Assembly (NCBI RefSeq): GCF_021390535.1 | Contig: NZ_JAJUXG010000005.1 | Span: 186,001 to 250,000 of the forward strand | Direction: 5' to 3' | Source: Dyadobacter sp. CY312 | Lineage (GTDB): Bacteria; Bacteroidota; Bacteroidia; Cytophagales; Spirosomataceae | Length of the DNA stretch: 64,000 nt | Shown here: positions 1 to 8,243 of the stretch, piece after piece | Layout: each line of letters starts with the position of its first letter | How positions within the stretch are numbered: the first letter of the stretch is position 1 | Position numbers and translations under genes: made by a program | The notes under the pieces: model-generated | The model's database searches: none | Told to the model about the DNA's origin: nothing | What the model saw: the letters and a program-made list of their open reading frames with translations, nothing else

Positions 1-1
1 C

Positions 2-64
2 CGGTGCGGCGCATACTCCAACATTGCGGAAGCTGCCGCGGAAGTTGCCGGGGTAAAAGGCTGA
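2..64 (+). CDS. C-terminus of [2Fe-2S] subunit of aldehyde/xanthine oxidoreductase (partial)
   Basis: Only the last 20 codons are inside the window. They read RCGAYSNIAEAAAEVAGVKG and then TGA. The R-C-G-A-Y segment resembles the end of the second [2Fe-2S] domain of YagT/PaoA-type small subunits, where an RCG(A/T)Y motif is conserved in the xanthine oxidase family. The gene directly precedes, on the same strand, the FAD and molybdenum subunits, so the order is the usual PaoA-PaoB-PaoC. The 5' part, including any Tat signal, is outside the window. The identification rests on this short motif plus context. Confidence 0.7.
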   Translation, partial: RCGAYSNIAEAAAEVAGVKG

Positions 65-109
65 CATCAACTTTCCAGCCGATTCTTTTCACATCTGAAC
101 TGTATCTAC

Positions 110-1057
110 ATGAAACCATTCACCTACGAGCGCGTGGAAACGCCTGCGCAGGCTGCGGCAGCGGCAGGCAAACCGGGAGCAAAATTCCTGGCCGGTGGCA
201 CCAACCTTCTTGATCTGATGAAATTGCAGATCGAGACGCCAACCCATCTGATCGATATCGGGAGGATCGGACTTGATAGAATTCAGCCAACAATTGATGG
301 TGGGCTCAGGATCGGGGCAATGGTTCGCAATACAGACCTCGCCGCCGATGAGCGGGTACGAGCAGATTATGCTATTTTGTCAAGGGCGCTGCTGGCAGGT
401 GCATCCGGACAGCTTCGCAATAAAGCGACAACGGCGGGTAATCTTTTGCAGCGCACCCGCTGCCCATACTTTTATGATACCAACCAGCCATGTAACAAGC
501 GATCACCCGGAAGTGGATGTTCTGCGATTGCCGGTTTCAGCCGCCAGTTGGCTGTTATTGGTTGCAGTGATACGTGCATAGCCACGCACCCGAGTGATAT
601 GGCGGTTGCCATGATGGCTCTGGACGCTATTGTCGAAACCGTAAAACCGGATGGGAAGACGCGACAAATCCCAATTTCCGAGTTTTACTGGCTTCCTGGC
701 AAAACGCCGCATTTGGAAACAACGCTGGAAAAAAATGAATTGATCACCGCTGTGGTGTTACCAGCACCGGTTGGTGGAATCCATGTCTATCATAAAGTGA
801 GAGACCGGGCTTCCTACGCCTTTGCACTTGTTTCAGTGGGCGCGATTCTGTTTAAGGATGGCAGTGGAAAGATCGCTGTTGGCGGAGTTGCGCCCAAACC
901 GTGGCGTAACACTTCTGCCGAGAAATTGATCCGGTCAGGCGCAAAAGAATTTACATCCAAGCTCATGGAAGGCGCCAGACCTACCGGTGAAAATGCTTTT
1001 AAGCTCACTCTTGTAGAGCGCACCATTGACGGGACTTTAAAAGAAAACAGGAGCTGA
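110..1057 (+). CDS. paoB: FAD-binding subunit of molybdenum aldehyde oxidoreductase (YagS/PaoB-like)
   Basis: A 315-residue flavoprotein subunit that passes electrons between the molybdenum centre, Fe-S clusters and acceptor. The FAD-binding signatures are visible: [12 protein letters not shown] at about residues 27-38 and [12 protein letters not shown] at about 107-118. Cys118, Cys128 and Cys137 (in RCPYF, QPCNKR and GSGCSAI) match the extra [4Fe-4S] loop that distinguishes PaoB/YagS from plain xanthine dehydrogenase FAD subunits. The stop codon is one base before the ATG of the next gene, so the two are translationally coupled. Length fits the family (about 310-330). E. coli PaoABC oxidises aromatic aldehydes in the periplasm; the substrate here is not shown by the sequence. 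Confidence 0.9.
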   Translation: MKPFTYERVETPAQAAAAAGKPGAKFLAGGTNLLDLMKLQIETPTHLIDIGRIGLDRIQPTIDGGLRIGAMVRNTDLAADERVRADYAILSRALLAGASGQLRNKATTAGNLLQRTRCPYFYDTNQPCNKRSPGSGCSAIAGFSRQLAVIGCSDTCIATHPSDMAVAMMALDAIVETVKPDGKTRQIPISEFYWLPGKTPHLETTLEKNELITAVVLPAPVGGIHVYHKVRDRASYAFALVSVGAILFKDGSGKIAVGGVAPKPWRNTSAEKLIRSGAKEFTSKLMEGARPTGENAFKLTLVERTIDGTLKENRS

Positions 1058-1058
1058 T

Positions 1059-3260
1059 ATGAAATTTGAAACACCTGCGGGTATCAACCCGATTGACCAG
1101 CTTAAAGTCGTAGGCAAACCTGCTGACCGTATTGAGGGACCCTTGAAAACAACAGGCAGCGCAAGATATGCTTACGAATATCATGGAGAGGTAACCAATG
1201 CCGCCTACGGGTACATACTTGGTTCGGCGATCTCCAAAGGTAGCATCACACGGATTGACCAGTCGGTGGCGAAGGCAGCACCCGGCGTACTGGCTATTGT
1301 CACGGCCGAAAACGCAGGACCATTGCAAACAGGTAAATTTTATGTCAGCCGTTTTTTGGCAGGCCCACAGATTGATCACTACCATCAGGCTGTCGCCGTT
1401 GTTGTGGCAGAAACTTTTGAGCAGGCTCGCTACGCAGCTTCCCTTTTGAAAGTAGGTTATAAAAAATCAAAAGGTTCTTTCGATCTCGAAGCGCTCAAAG
1501 ACTCCGCCCAACAGCCCGCGCCATCCCAGTTCGGGCCACCACCACAGACGCTTACGGGTGATTTCGAAGGTGCATTCAAAACCGCCCAGGTGACACTGGA
1601 TGAAATTTATACCACACCGGATCAGGCACACGCCATGATGGAGCCTCATGCGACCATTGCCAAATGGGAGGGAGACAAGCTTACCTGCTGGTGTTCCATT
1701 CAGCAGATGAACTGGGGCGTACGTGACCTGGCCAATATTCTTGGAATACCAAAGGAGAACGTGCGGTTGATCGCATCTTACATTGGCGGAGGGTTTGGCG
1801 GGAAAGGTACAGTACTGGCTGATCTTGTAGCAGCCAGCCTTGCTGCGCGGGCGGTAGGCCGTCCGGTTAAACTGGCATTGCAGCGCCCATTGATGTTTAA
1901 TAATACGATTCACCGTCCCAAAACCATTCAGCGTATCCGCATCGGGGCTGATCGTGATGGCAGGATAACAGCCATTGGTCACGAAAGCTGGTCGGGCAAC
2001 CTGCCGGGAGGAAGAACCGAGCCGGCTACGGCATCAACCCGGCTTTTATATGCTGGTGCAAACCGGCTGACCCGTTTGAAACTAGCCGTTTTGGACCTTG
2101 CGGAAGGAAACGCGATGCGGTCTCCGGGCGAGGCACCAGGCATGATGGCGTTGGAAATCGCCATGGACGAAATGGCAGAAAAGCTTAACATAGATCCAGT
2201 TGCATTCAGGATTAAGAACGATACACAGGAAGATCCTGAAAAACCAGGACGGAAATTTTCGACCCGCAAGCTTATAGAGTGTTTACAAACAGGCGCTGAA
2301 AAGTTTGGTTGGGAGAAGCGTCAGACTAAACCAGGCAGCATACAGGAAGGGCAATGGCTTATTGGAATGGGCGTTGCCTCTGCAATTCGCGGTGCACCTA
2401 TTGCCAAATCAGCTGCTCGAGTCCGACTTGACAAAAGTGGCAGTATCACTGTGGAAACAGATATGACAGATATTGGTACAGGAAGCTACACCATTATCGG
2501 GCAAACCGCTGCCGAAATGATGGGAGTTGGACTGGATCAAGTGACCGTCAGAATTGGGGATTCATCATTTCCGGAATCTCCCGGCTCGGGTGGGCAATGG
2601 GGTGCTGCTTCATCCACTTCGGGCGTCTATGCGGCATGTGTGAAACTCAGAGAGGCAGTCGCAAATCAGCTCGGACTTGACGTGGAAAAGGCGCAGTTTT
2701 CCGATGGAAAGGTAAGTGCAGATGATCGCAGCTTTGCGCTGGGTGATGCTGCTAAAAGTGGCGACCTGATAGCTCAGGATGAGATCACTTACGGAGAGCT
2801 TTCAAAAGAATTTGCTCAGACGACTTTCGGCGCACACTTTGTAGAAGTTGCAGTCCATGCCTATACGTTCGAAATCAGGGTCCGGCGGATGGTTGCTGTT
2901 TGCCACGCCGGCAGAATACTCAACCCCAAAACAGCTCGAAGCCAGGTGATTGGCGCAATGACCATGGGTGTTGGGGCAGCATTGATGGAAGAAATGGTCG
3001 TTGATAAAAACGTAGGTTTTTTTGTGAACCATGATCTGGCTGGCTACGAAGTCCCTGTTCACGCAGATATTCCTTATCAGGAAGTTGTTCTTCTGGAAGA
3101 TATCGACCCGACCATGTCGCCAATGAAAGCCCAAGGAATAGGGGAGCTCGGCCTTTGCGGCGTGGCAGCCGCAATCGCTAATGCGGTTTACAATGCTACG
3201 GGTGTAAGGGTACGTGATTATCCTGTTACGCTGGATAAGATATTAAAGAACAAGGTTTAA
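1059..3260 (+). CDS. paoC: Molybdopterin-binding catalytic subunit of aldehyde oxidoreductase (YagR/PaoC-like)
   Basis: 733 residues, the usual size for YagR/PaoC. The N-terminal part (about 15-135) is the aldehyde oxidase/xanthine dehydrogenase a/b hammerhead domain. The glycine-rich molybdopterin-contacting motif GGGFGGKG lies at residues 243-250, and the C-terminal GIGELGLCG carries the base-like catalytic glutamate, about Glu696, as in xanthine oxidase family enzymes. No signal peptide is present; in PaoABC the complex is exported by the Tat signal of the small subunit, whose N-terminus is outside this window. The gene starts one base after the FAD subunit and is followed 32 bases later by a PQQ dehydrogenase gene on the same strand, so co-transcription is likely. 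Confidence 0.92.
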   Translation: MKFETPAGINPIDQLKVVGKPADRIEGPLKTTGSARYAYEYHGEVTNAAYGYILGSAISKGSITRIDQSVAKAAPGVLAIVTAENAGPLQTGKFYVSRFLAGPQIDHYHQAVAVVVAETFEQARYAASLLKVGYKKSKGSFDLEALKDSAQQPAPSQFGPPPQTLTGDFEGAFKTAQVTLDEIYTTPDQAHAMMEPHATIAKWEGDKLTCWCSIQQMNWGVRDLANILGIPKENVRLIASYIGGGFGGKGTVLADLVAASLAARAVGRPVKLALQRPLMFNNTIHRPKTIQRIRIGADRDGRITAIGHESWSGNLPGGRTEPATASTRLLYAGANRLTRLKLAVLDLAEGNAMRSPGEAPGMMALEIAMDEMAEKLNIDPVAFRIKNDTQEDPEKPGRKFSTRKLIECLQTGAEKFGWEKRQTKPGSIQEGQWLIGMGVASAIRGAPIAKSAARVRLDKSGSITVETDMTDIGTGSYTIIGQTAAEMMGVGLDQVTVRIGDSSFPESPGSGGQWGAASSTSGVYAACVKLREAVANQLGLDVEKAQFSDGKVSADDRSFALGDAAKSGDLIAQDEITYGELSKEFAQTTFGAHFVEVAVHAYTFEIRVRRMVAVCHAGRILNPKTARSQVIGAMTMGVGAALMEEMVVDKNVGFFVNHDLAGYEVPVHADIPYQEVVLLEDIDPTMSPMKAQGIGELGLCGVAAAIANAVYNATGVRVRDYPVTLDKILKNKV

Positions 3261-3292
3261 GGTTAAACGAGAATTTGTCAATCTATCTTAAA

Positions 3293-5260
3293 ATGAATTT
3301 ATTACAAACCAATGAATTGAAGTTGAGCAAGTGGACTTTTCAAGCCCTCTTGCTGATAGGCTATATTTTTTATGCACCAAGCGCGCATGGACAGAATGAG
3401 AAAGACAGAACCTGGTCGGTCTATAAAGCAGATGCGGCCAGCTCCAACTACTCTCCTTTGGATCAGATCAATGTTTCGAATGTAAGTCAGTTAAAACCTG
3501 CCTGGACGTTGGCTATTAAAGACAATGCGGCAGGAACGCGGCCCAGTCAGTGTAACCCCATAATCGTCGATGGTATTATGTATGCTACTTCTGCCAGTCA
3601 GCATGCTTATGCTGTTGATGCTGCAACGGGAAAACAGTTGTGGTCATTTGATCCTTTTAACGGAAAAGAGAGTGGCGGCGAAGTAAATCGCGGACTCACT
3701 TACTGGGAAAAGGGAGCTCGGACCGGCGCACCGGATAAGCGTATCCTGTTTACAGCCAACAACCAGCTTTTTGCATTGAATGCAGCTACCGGAAAACCGG
3801 TCACTTCCTTTGGCAAAGCAGGAAAAGTGGATATGAGGATTGGACTTAGGGATAGCGCAAAAGACATCTACGTCTCTTCTACTTCCCCGGGGATTATTTA
3901 CAAGGATCTGATCATCATGGGCTGCCGTGTGCCGGATGTGTACGGTGCGCAGCCCGGTTATATCAGGGCATACAGTTGCTTGACAGGAAAGCTTGTGTGG
4001 ACGTTTCATACTGTGCCACTTCCGGGTGAACCCGGTTATGAAACCTGGTCAAAGGACGCATACAAAGTAGTGGGTGGTGTCAATAACTGGGCAGGTATGA
4101 GTCTGGATCAGAAAAGAGGAATGGTTTTTCTTGCACTGGGTTCACCTTCCTATGATTTTTACGGAACCGACCGGAAAGGGGAAAACCTGTATGGCAATTG
4201 TGTGCTGGCACTTGATGCAGCCAGCGGAAAACATGTATGGCATTTTCAAACGGTGCATCATGACCTGTGGGACTACGATCTGCCTGCACCACCAAACCTT
4301 GTTACGATTAAACAGGACGGACCCGACGGTCGGCCCCGAAACATCGACGCAGTCGCACAGATTACCAAACAGGGATTTGTCTTCGTATTCGACAGAGAAA
4401 CCGGAAAACCTTTGTATGATATTGAGGAAAGAAAAGTGCCTGCATCCAACCTTCCCGGGGAAAGTGCATCGCCCACACAGCCCTTCCCGGTCAAGCCAAA
4501 ACCTTTTGCACGCCAGTGGATCACCGAAGCAGACCTTACCAGTTACTCACCGGCGGATCATGATTCGCTCGTCGTTAAATTCAGGTCTATGCGCTACGAA
4601 GGGCTTTATACTCCACCTGACCTGAAAGGCACGCTGCAACTACCCGGCACACGTGGTGGTGGAGAATGGGGCGGTGCTGCGTTTGATCCGGCAACGAATT
4701 TTTTATACATCAAATCTAATGATGCTCCCGACATCATTACGATCATCAAGGGAGATCAAACGAAAGCAAGCAGCGAGTCGGCAGTGAAATCGAGTGTTTC
4801 AAGCCAGCTGGGAACAATCGACCGCAACGCACATGCCGATCAGTATCTGAATTCAACGGGTTATAAAACCTGGAAAGATCCGAGCGGCAATCCGGCCATC
4901 ACCCCGCCGTGGGGAACATTGCATGCGCTGAACCTTTCCACAGGTGAATATGAATGGCAGATACCGCTGGGTAATGATGAAGCACTCCAGGCAAAAGGTG
5001 CACCTGAAACCGGTCAGGAAGGTAAAGCCGGGCCCATTGTAACAGCTGGTGGTTTGATATTCATCAGTGGGACGGACGATAAAAAGCTGCGCGCCTTAGA
5101 CAAATCAACCGGTAAACTACTTTGGCAGACGACACTTCCTGCACTAGCCAACGCTACTGCTTGCACTTATGAGGTTAACGGAAAACAATTTGTCGCACTT
5201 TCCGTTGGCGGGACTACTGAAAATCCGTCTGGATATTTGATGGCATTTGCATTGCCTTGA
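3293..5260 (+). CDS. PQQ-dependent dehydrogenase, periplasmic quinoprotein
   Basis: About 655 residues from this ATG; a TTG at 3275 would add six residues. An N-terminal hydrophobic signal (LLLIGYIFYAPSAHGQ) predicts export. The body is an eight-bladed quinoprotein propeller: tryptophan-docking style repeats such as AVDAATGKQLWSFDP, ALDAASGKHVWHFQT and ALDKSTGKLLWQTTL, the WDYDLPAPP segment and GGGEWGGAAFDP near the PQQ site are typical of glucose/quinate/alcohol quinoproteins. There is no CxxCH, so it is not a quinohaemoprotein. It probably oxidises a sugar, polyol or alcohol in the periplasm. It lies 32 bases after the molybdenum subunit gene and a strong hairpin terminator follows it. No PQQ synthesis genes are in the window. 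Confidence 0.88.
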   Translation: MNLLQTNELKLSKWTFQALLLIGYIFYAPSAHGQNEKDRTWSVYKADAASSNYSPLDQINVSNVSQLKPAWTLAIKDNAAGTRPSQCNPIIVDGIMYATSASQHAYAVDAATGKQLWSFDPFNGKESGGEVNRGLTYWEKGARTGAPDKRILFTANNQLFALNAATGKPVTSFGKAGKVDMRIGLRDSAKDIYVSSTSPGIIYKDLIIMGCRVPDVYGAQPGYIRAYSCLTGKLVWTFHTVPLPGEPGYETWSKDAYKVVGGVNNWAGMSLDQKRGMVFLALGSPSYDFYGTDRKGENLYGNCVLALDAASGKHVWHFQTVHHDLWDYDLPAPPNLVTIKQDGPDGRPRNIDAVAQITKQGFVFVFDRETGKPLYDIEERKVPASNLPGESASPTQPFPVKPKPFARQWITEADLTSYSPADHDSLVVKFRSMRYEGLYTPPDLKGTLQLPGTRGGGEWGGAAFDPATNFLYIKSNDAPDIITIIKGDQTKASSESAVKSSVSSQLGTIDRNAHADQYLNSTGYKTWKDPSGNPAITPPWGTLHALNLSTGEYEWQIPLGNDEALQAKGAPETGQEGKAGPIVTAGGLIFISGTDDKKLRALDKSTGKLLWQTTLPALANATACTYEVNGKQFVALSVGGTTENPSGYLMAFALP

Positions 5261-5310
5261 TGAATTGCGGAGTAGAATAGTTGGTTTTTTGATACTAAGG
5301 AGAAGAGAAG

Positions 5311-5337
5311 TCTGGTCAAGATGATCAGGCTTTTTTT
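5311..5337 (+). terminator. Rho-independent terminator after the PQQ dehydrogenase
   Basis: TCTGGTCA (5311-5318) pairs with TGATCAGG (5322-5329), including two G-U pairs, around a three-base loop. It is followed by C and seven T. It sits about 50 bases after the dehydrogenase stop, so it closes the oxidoreductase operon. Confidence 0.7.
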
Positions 5338-5339
5338 GC

Positions 5340-5495
5340 ATGAATACAGATGTAATCAATCAGGCATCCGTTGCCAATAATTCGGTGGTTAAAAGTAATT
5401 TGTGGGATATTGGTATTGCAGCCTTCGTCGCCCACTGGATCGCAAATCCAGGGACTCATGTGAATGCAAATATTGGTATTAGCAAGCCCAATTAA
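5340..5495 (+). CDS. Possible 51-residue small protein, unknown
   Basis: An ATG-initiated frame of 51 codons that starts directly after the terminator. It reads MNTDVINQASVANNSVVKSN and continues with a more hydrophobic middle (LWDIGIAAFVAHWIANPG), ending GISKPN. I do not recognise it. Against it: no clear ribosome binding site and a start only three bases after a T-run. For it: balanced, soluble-looking composition and no rare-residue clusters. The rest of the 5261-5645 gap shows only this frame, the terminator and a GC-rich patch around 5520-5545. Confidence 0.25.
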   Translation: MNTDVINQASVANNSVVKSNLWDIGIAAFVAHWIANPGTHVNANIGISKPN

Positions 5496-5645
5496 GGCTA
5501 ACGTCATAGAAATTTATAACGGCGGGCCACTTGAAACAGCCCGGGGTTTATCCCTTCTCAGGCAAACTTTAAATAACTTCTTCTTGAAAATGTATCGCAA
5601 TTAGTGAGAGGACCGTGAACTTCAAATCAGATTTCGATCTTTCTT

Positions 5646-6542
5646 TCATTTCAGCACCCGGTACTCATTAGGTGTACAGCCGACGCGCTGCTTAAAAAGC
5701 CGTGAGAAATGCTGCGGATACTTAAACCCCAGGTCATAAGCCACTTGGGACACTGATTTTTCCAAATCAAAAATACGTTCCTTAGCAATATCAATTACTT
5801 TCTCCTGAATATATTCCTGGGCAGTTTTGCCGGTTTCCTTTTTAATAACATCCCCGAAATAATTGGCCGAAAGATTCAGCTCTGATGCACACCAGGCTAC
5901 CGACGGCAGACCGTTTTCGAAGGGTTTTTCGGATGAATAATAACCATTTAAAACACCTTCAAAACGCTCGACGATGCTGTTATTCGAATGGTCGCGCGTA
6001 ATAAACTGACGGTCATAAAAACGGTTGCAGTAATCAAGCAGTAGCTCAATATTGGATGAAATCAGTTTGCGGCTATGCTTGTCGATAGACTGGTCCAGTT
6101 CGTGTTGAATAATGGCGAACACGTCCAGAATGATTTGTCTTTCTTTGTCAGAGACGTGTAAGGCTTCATTGACGTCATAGGAAAAAAACGAGTAATCCTG
6201 AATGTGCCTTCCTAGCGGTGTTCCCTTAATGAGATCGGGGTGGAAAAGCATTGCCCAGCCTTTTGGCTCAAATGTTTTGACACCCGGCTGCACACCCATT
6301 ACCTGACCAGGTGCGATAAATACCAGCGTACCTTCCTGATAATCGTAATGGTTACGGCCATATTTCAATTCTCCACAATTAAGCTCTTTCAAATACACTG
6401 CGTACAGACCAAAATTAAAGGTCTTGGCAGGCATTGCGGCTGCTTTGGACAAGTCTAGCAGGGTTACCAACGGGTGCAGGGTTTTTACGCCACGCATGTT
6501 GTTGTAGGCGGTAACGTTATCAAGCTTAACAATTTCTTCCAT
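5646..6542 (-). CDS. AraC family transcriptional regulator
   Basis: 298 residues. The N-terminal two thirds is a cupin-like sensor domain (YQEGTLVFIAPGQVMGVQ at about 85-105). The C-terminal 100 residues hold the double helix-turn-helix, with KKETGKTAQEYIQEKVIDIA and SVSQVAYDLGFKYPQHFSRL, followed by the family ending RVGCTPNEYR. The gene converges on the PQQ dehydrogenase across the 5261-5645 gap and is itself preceded by a palindrome overlapping a promoter-like box. It may control the neighbouring oxidoreductase cluster, but that is only positional inference. Confidence 0.9.
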   Translation of the reverse strand: MEEIVKLDNVTAYNNMRGVKTLHPLVTLLDLSKAAAMPAKTFNFGLYAVYLKELNCGELKYGRNHYDYQEGTLVFIAPGQVMGVQPGVKTFEPKGWAMLFHPDLIKGTPLGRHIQDYSFFSYDVNEALHVSDKERQIILDVFAIIQHELDQSIDKHSRKLISSNIELLLDYCNRFYDRQFITRDHSNNSIVERFEGVLNGYYSSEKPFENGLPSVAWCASELNLSANYFGDVIKKETGKTAQEYIQEKVIDIAKERIFDLEKSVSQVAYDLGFKYPQHFSRLFKQRVGCTPNEYRVLK

Positions 6543-6558
6543 AATCCTTTAATGAATG

Positions 6559-6573
6559 TTAACTCAAAGTTAA
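6559..6573 (-). promoter_or_regulatory. Promoter -7 box inside a palindrome upstream of the AraC gene
   Basis: On the minus strand TAACTTTG (6565-6572) matches the Bacteroidota -7 consensus TAnnTTTG, about 25 bases before the AraC gene start. The same bases form the palindrome TTAACT-TTG-AGTTAA (6559-6573). A dimeric repressor bound there would cover the promoter, which would fit autoregulation. Confidence 0.4.
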
Positions 6574-6713
6574 ACACTACACTTGCTATCGAAAAGTACA
6601 TTTGAGCAAATCGGTAATATTGGTAACGAAAACTGTAATCTGTATCATACCAGATTGGTCTGGTCTGCTGAAATTTGTATGATCAATTTTTGTGAGTTTG
6701 TGTTCGAGGTTTA

Positions 6714-7166
6714 TCAAAATGTGGAAGCGACGGATTGTAGGATGATCCACTTTCCATGACGTTTTTCCAGTTTTAGTTTTTGTTGTAAGTTCCATGTATT
6801 CCTGCTGCCCCAAATGCGCGCATCAACCCTGTTTCTTATGATTACATCCGCTTGTTTACCATTCAATTTTACATTGTGATCGACCTCTTGTGCTGAATAA
6901 TACTTCATGCTTTCCTTGTGCACTTCGAGAAACCATTCTGATTTTGATTGCACATAACCCGTCATGTGAGTAAGCTTGTAATGTTGATCCAAAATAAGGT
7001 TCATGGAAATGATATCCCGTGCTATCATGAGCTGCGCTAATTGCCTCACTGTGGCAAGCGCAGCAGCTTCGTCGCCGATTGTATTTATTTCCATTTTAGT
7101 TTTTTTGTTTTCAGTTAAACCCTGCTGGCCGCTCAGGCAGAACGTTATTAAAAGAATATATTTCAT
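6714..7166 (-). CDS. NTF2-like / DUF4440-type small protein, possibly exported
   Basis: About 150 residues from the ATG at 7166; an ATG at 7094 would remove the hydrophobic leader, and an upstream ATG at 7247 would add 27 polar residues. The start chosen gives MKYILLITFCLSGQQ, a weak signal-like segment. The rest (ALATVRQLAQLMIARDIISM, LTHMTGYVQSKSEWFLEV, RKHGKW-type ending EKRHGKWIILQS) fits the cone-shaped NTF2/SnoaL-like fold, with helix-helix then curved sheet. Such proteins bind small molecules or act on steroid-like or polyketide-like substrates; no function can be assigned here. It ends about 170 bases before the AraC gene on the same strand. Confidence 0.65.
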   Translation of the reverse strand: MKYILLITFCLSGQQGLTENKKTKMEINTIGDEAAALATVRQLAQLMIARDIISMNLILDQHYKLTHMTGYVQSKSEWFLEVHKESMKYYSAQEVDHNVKLNGKQADVIIRNRVDARIWGSRNTWNLQQKLKLEKRHGKWIILQSVASTF

Positions 7167-8243
7167 TCTGCAAAGCTCACCTTCATTGATCTTAATATGG
7201 TTATACCAATCACTGTTATTCTTACCAATTTTACGGGTAAACAGCACGCTGATAAGCTGAACTACCCTCGAAATCTTAGCAGGTAAAAATGGTAAGCCTA
7301 ACCGTAATCTGTAAAATCAATTTATGCAGACGTTGGCCGAATTTTGTGAGGATAAATTCAGAAATGTGAAAGAAAGCTATACAGCATGCAGGTCCGCCAC
7401 AATAGAGGTTGAGATAACTGCTGTGATGAGTTATTCAATGGGAGTATTGGTTTATTCTAAGTAGCTAGTGAGCAGGATAAAATTCCGCATATCAAAAAAC
7501 TATTCAGCCGGGCAATCGACCAATTTAGATCAGAGCAAAAAACACTAGTTTTCAATATTACGTACATGCCTCTAAAAGGCGGCAAATGGGTATGCTTCTG
7601 TGTCTGGATGGAGCTCACGGCACCCTGTTATTCTCGCATCAGATTGTTAGCTGGAAGTTAGGTGCTAATAGCAGGAAAGTCTTGTCAGGGACGCTTTAGA
7701 AAGAGCTCTTTTGAGGGCGGAAGGTAAAGTCAGGCATACGTTAGGGGATGGAGACTATCCAGATTGGAATTCTTCGTTTTTGAGTACAGGCGTGTACAAT
7801 GGAATACATTCTATGACCAAGATTACCACCTATATGTGAAAATATTGGGAGGTTCCGCATCCGATACCAGGTATAATGAGCTGATGCCTCTTAAATGAAT
7901 TCAGTTAGTAAATCGGATACGCCAGCCATTCGGAAGACTTCTATTTATTCAAAAAGATAATTGTTCCAAGGGCTTAATTCTTCTATTCGGCCCCGACAAA
8001 CTTCAAGAGCCCAAATTCAGTATAATACATGCTACCTTCCTGGGTGTGGCACCATTGGTTAAATGAAATGAACGGATAGCACCGCTACCAGAATGCCGGC
8101 CCGGTGGAAAATCCAATACTTTGTATATCAATGTGTTTTAAAAAGTTTAAATATAATTTTTTTAATTGTATTAGGTTGTCTGTCAGAGTATATCGGTTGT
8201 GCTTGTGGCCTTTATTCATAAGTCTCAACTTTCCCCATTTTAT
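7167..8243. other. Gene-poor 1.1-kb stretch with possible decayed coding sequence
   Basis: No long open frame on either strand. A 46-codon frame at 7324-7464 (starting MQTLAEFCEDKFRNVKESYT) and, around 7600-7690, broken segments in two frames (reading HQIVSWKLGANSRKVL in one) loosely recall the DDE region of IS3-type transposases. Stops interrupt every frame within about 30 codons. I read it as degraded sequence; the transposase resemblance is weak. AT-rich sequence at 8140-8175 probably holds the promoter of the next gene. Confidence 0.35.

Noticed and set aside
4131..4625. 164-codon open frame within the PQQ dehydrogenase gene
   Set aside because: Same-strand shadow frame; the quinoprotein motifs are in the other register.
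6586..6813. 75-codon minus-strand frame downstream of the NTF2-like gene
   Set aside because: Overlaps the NTF2-like gene end in another register and lacks motifs.
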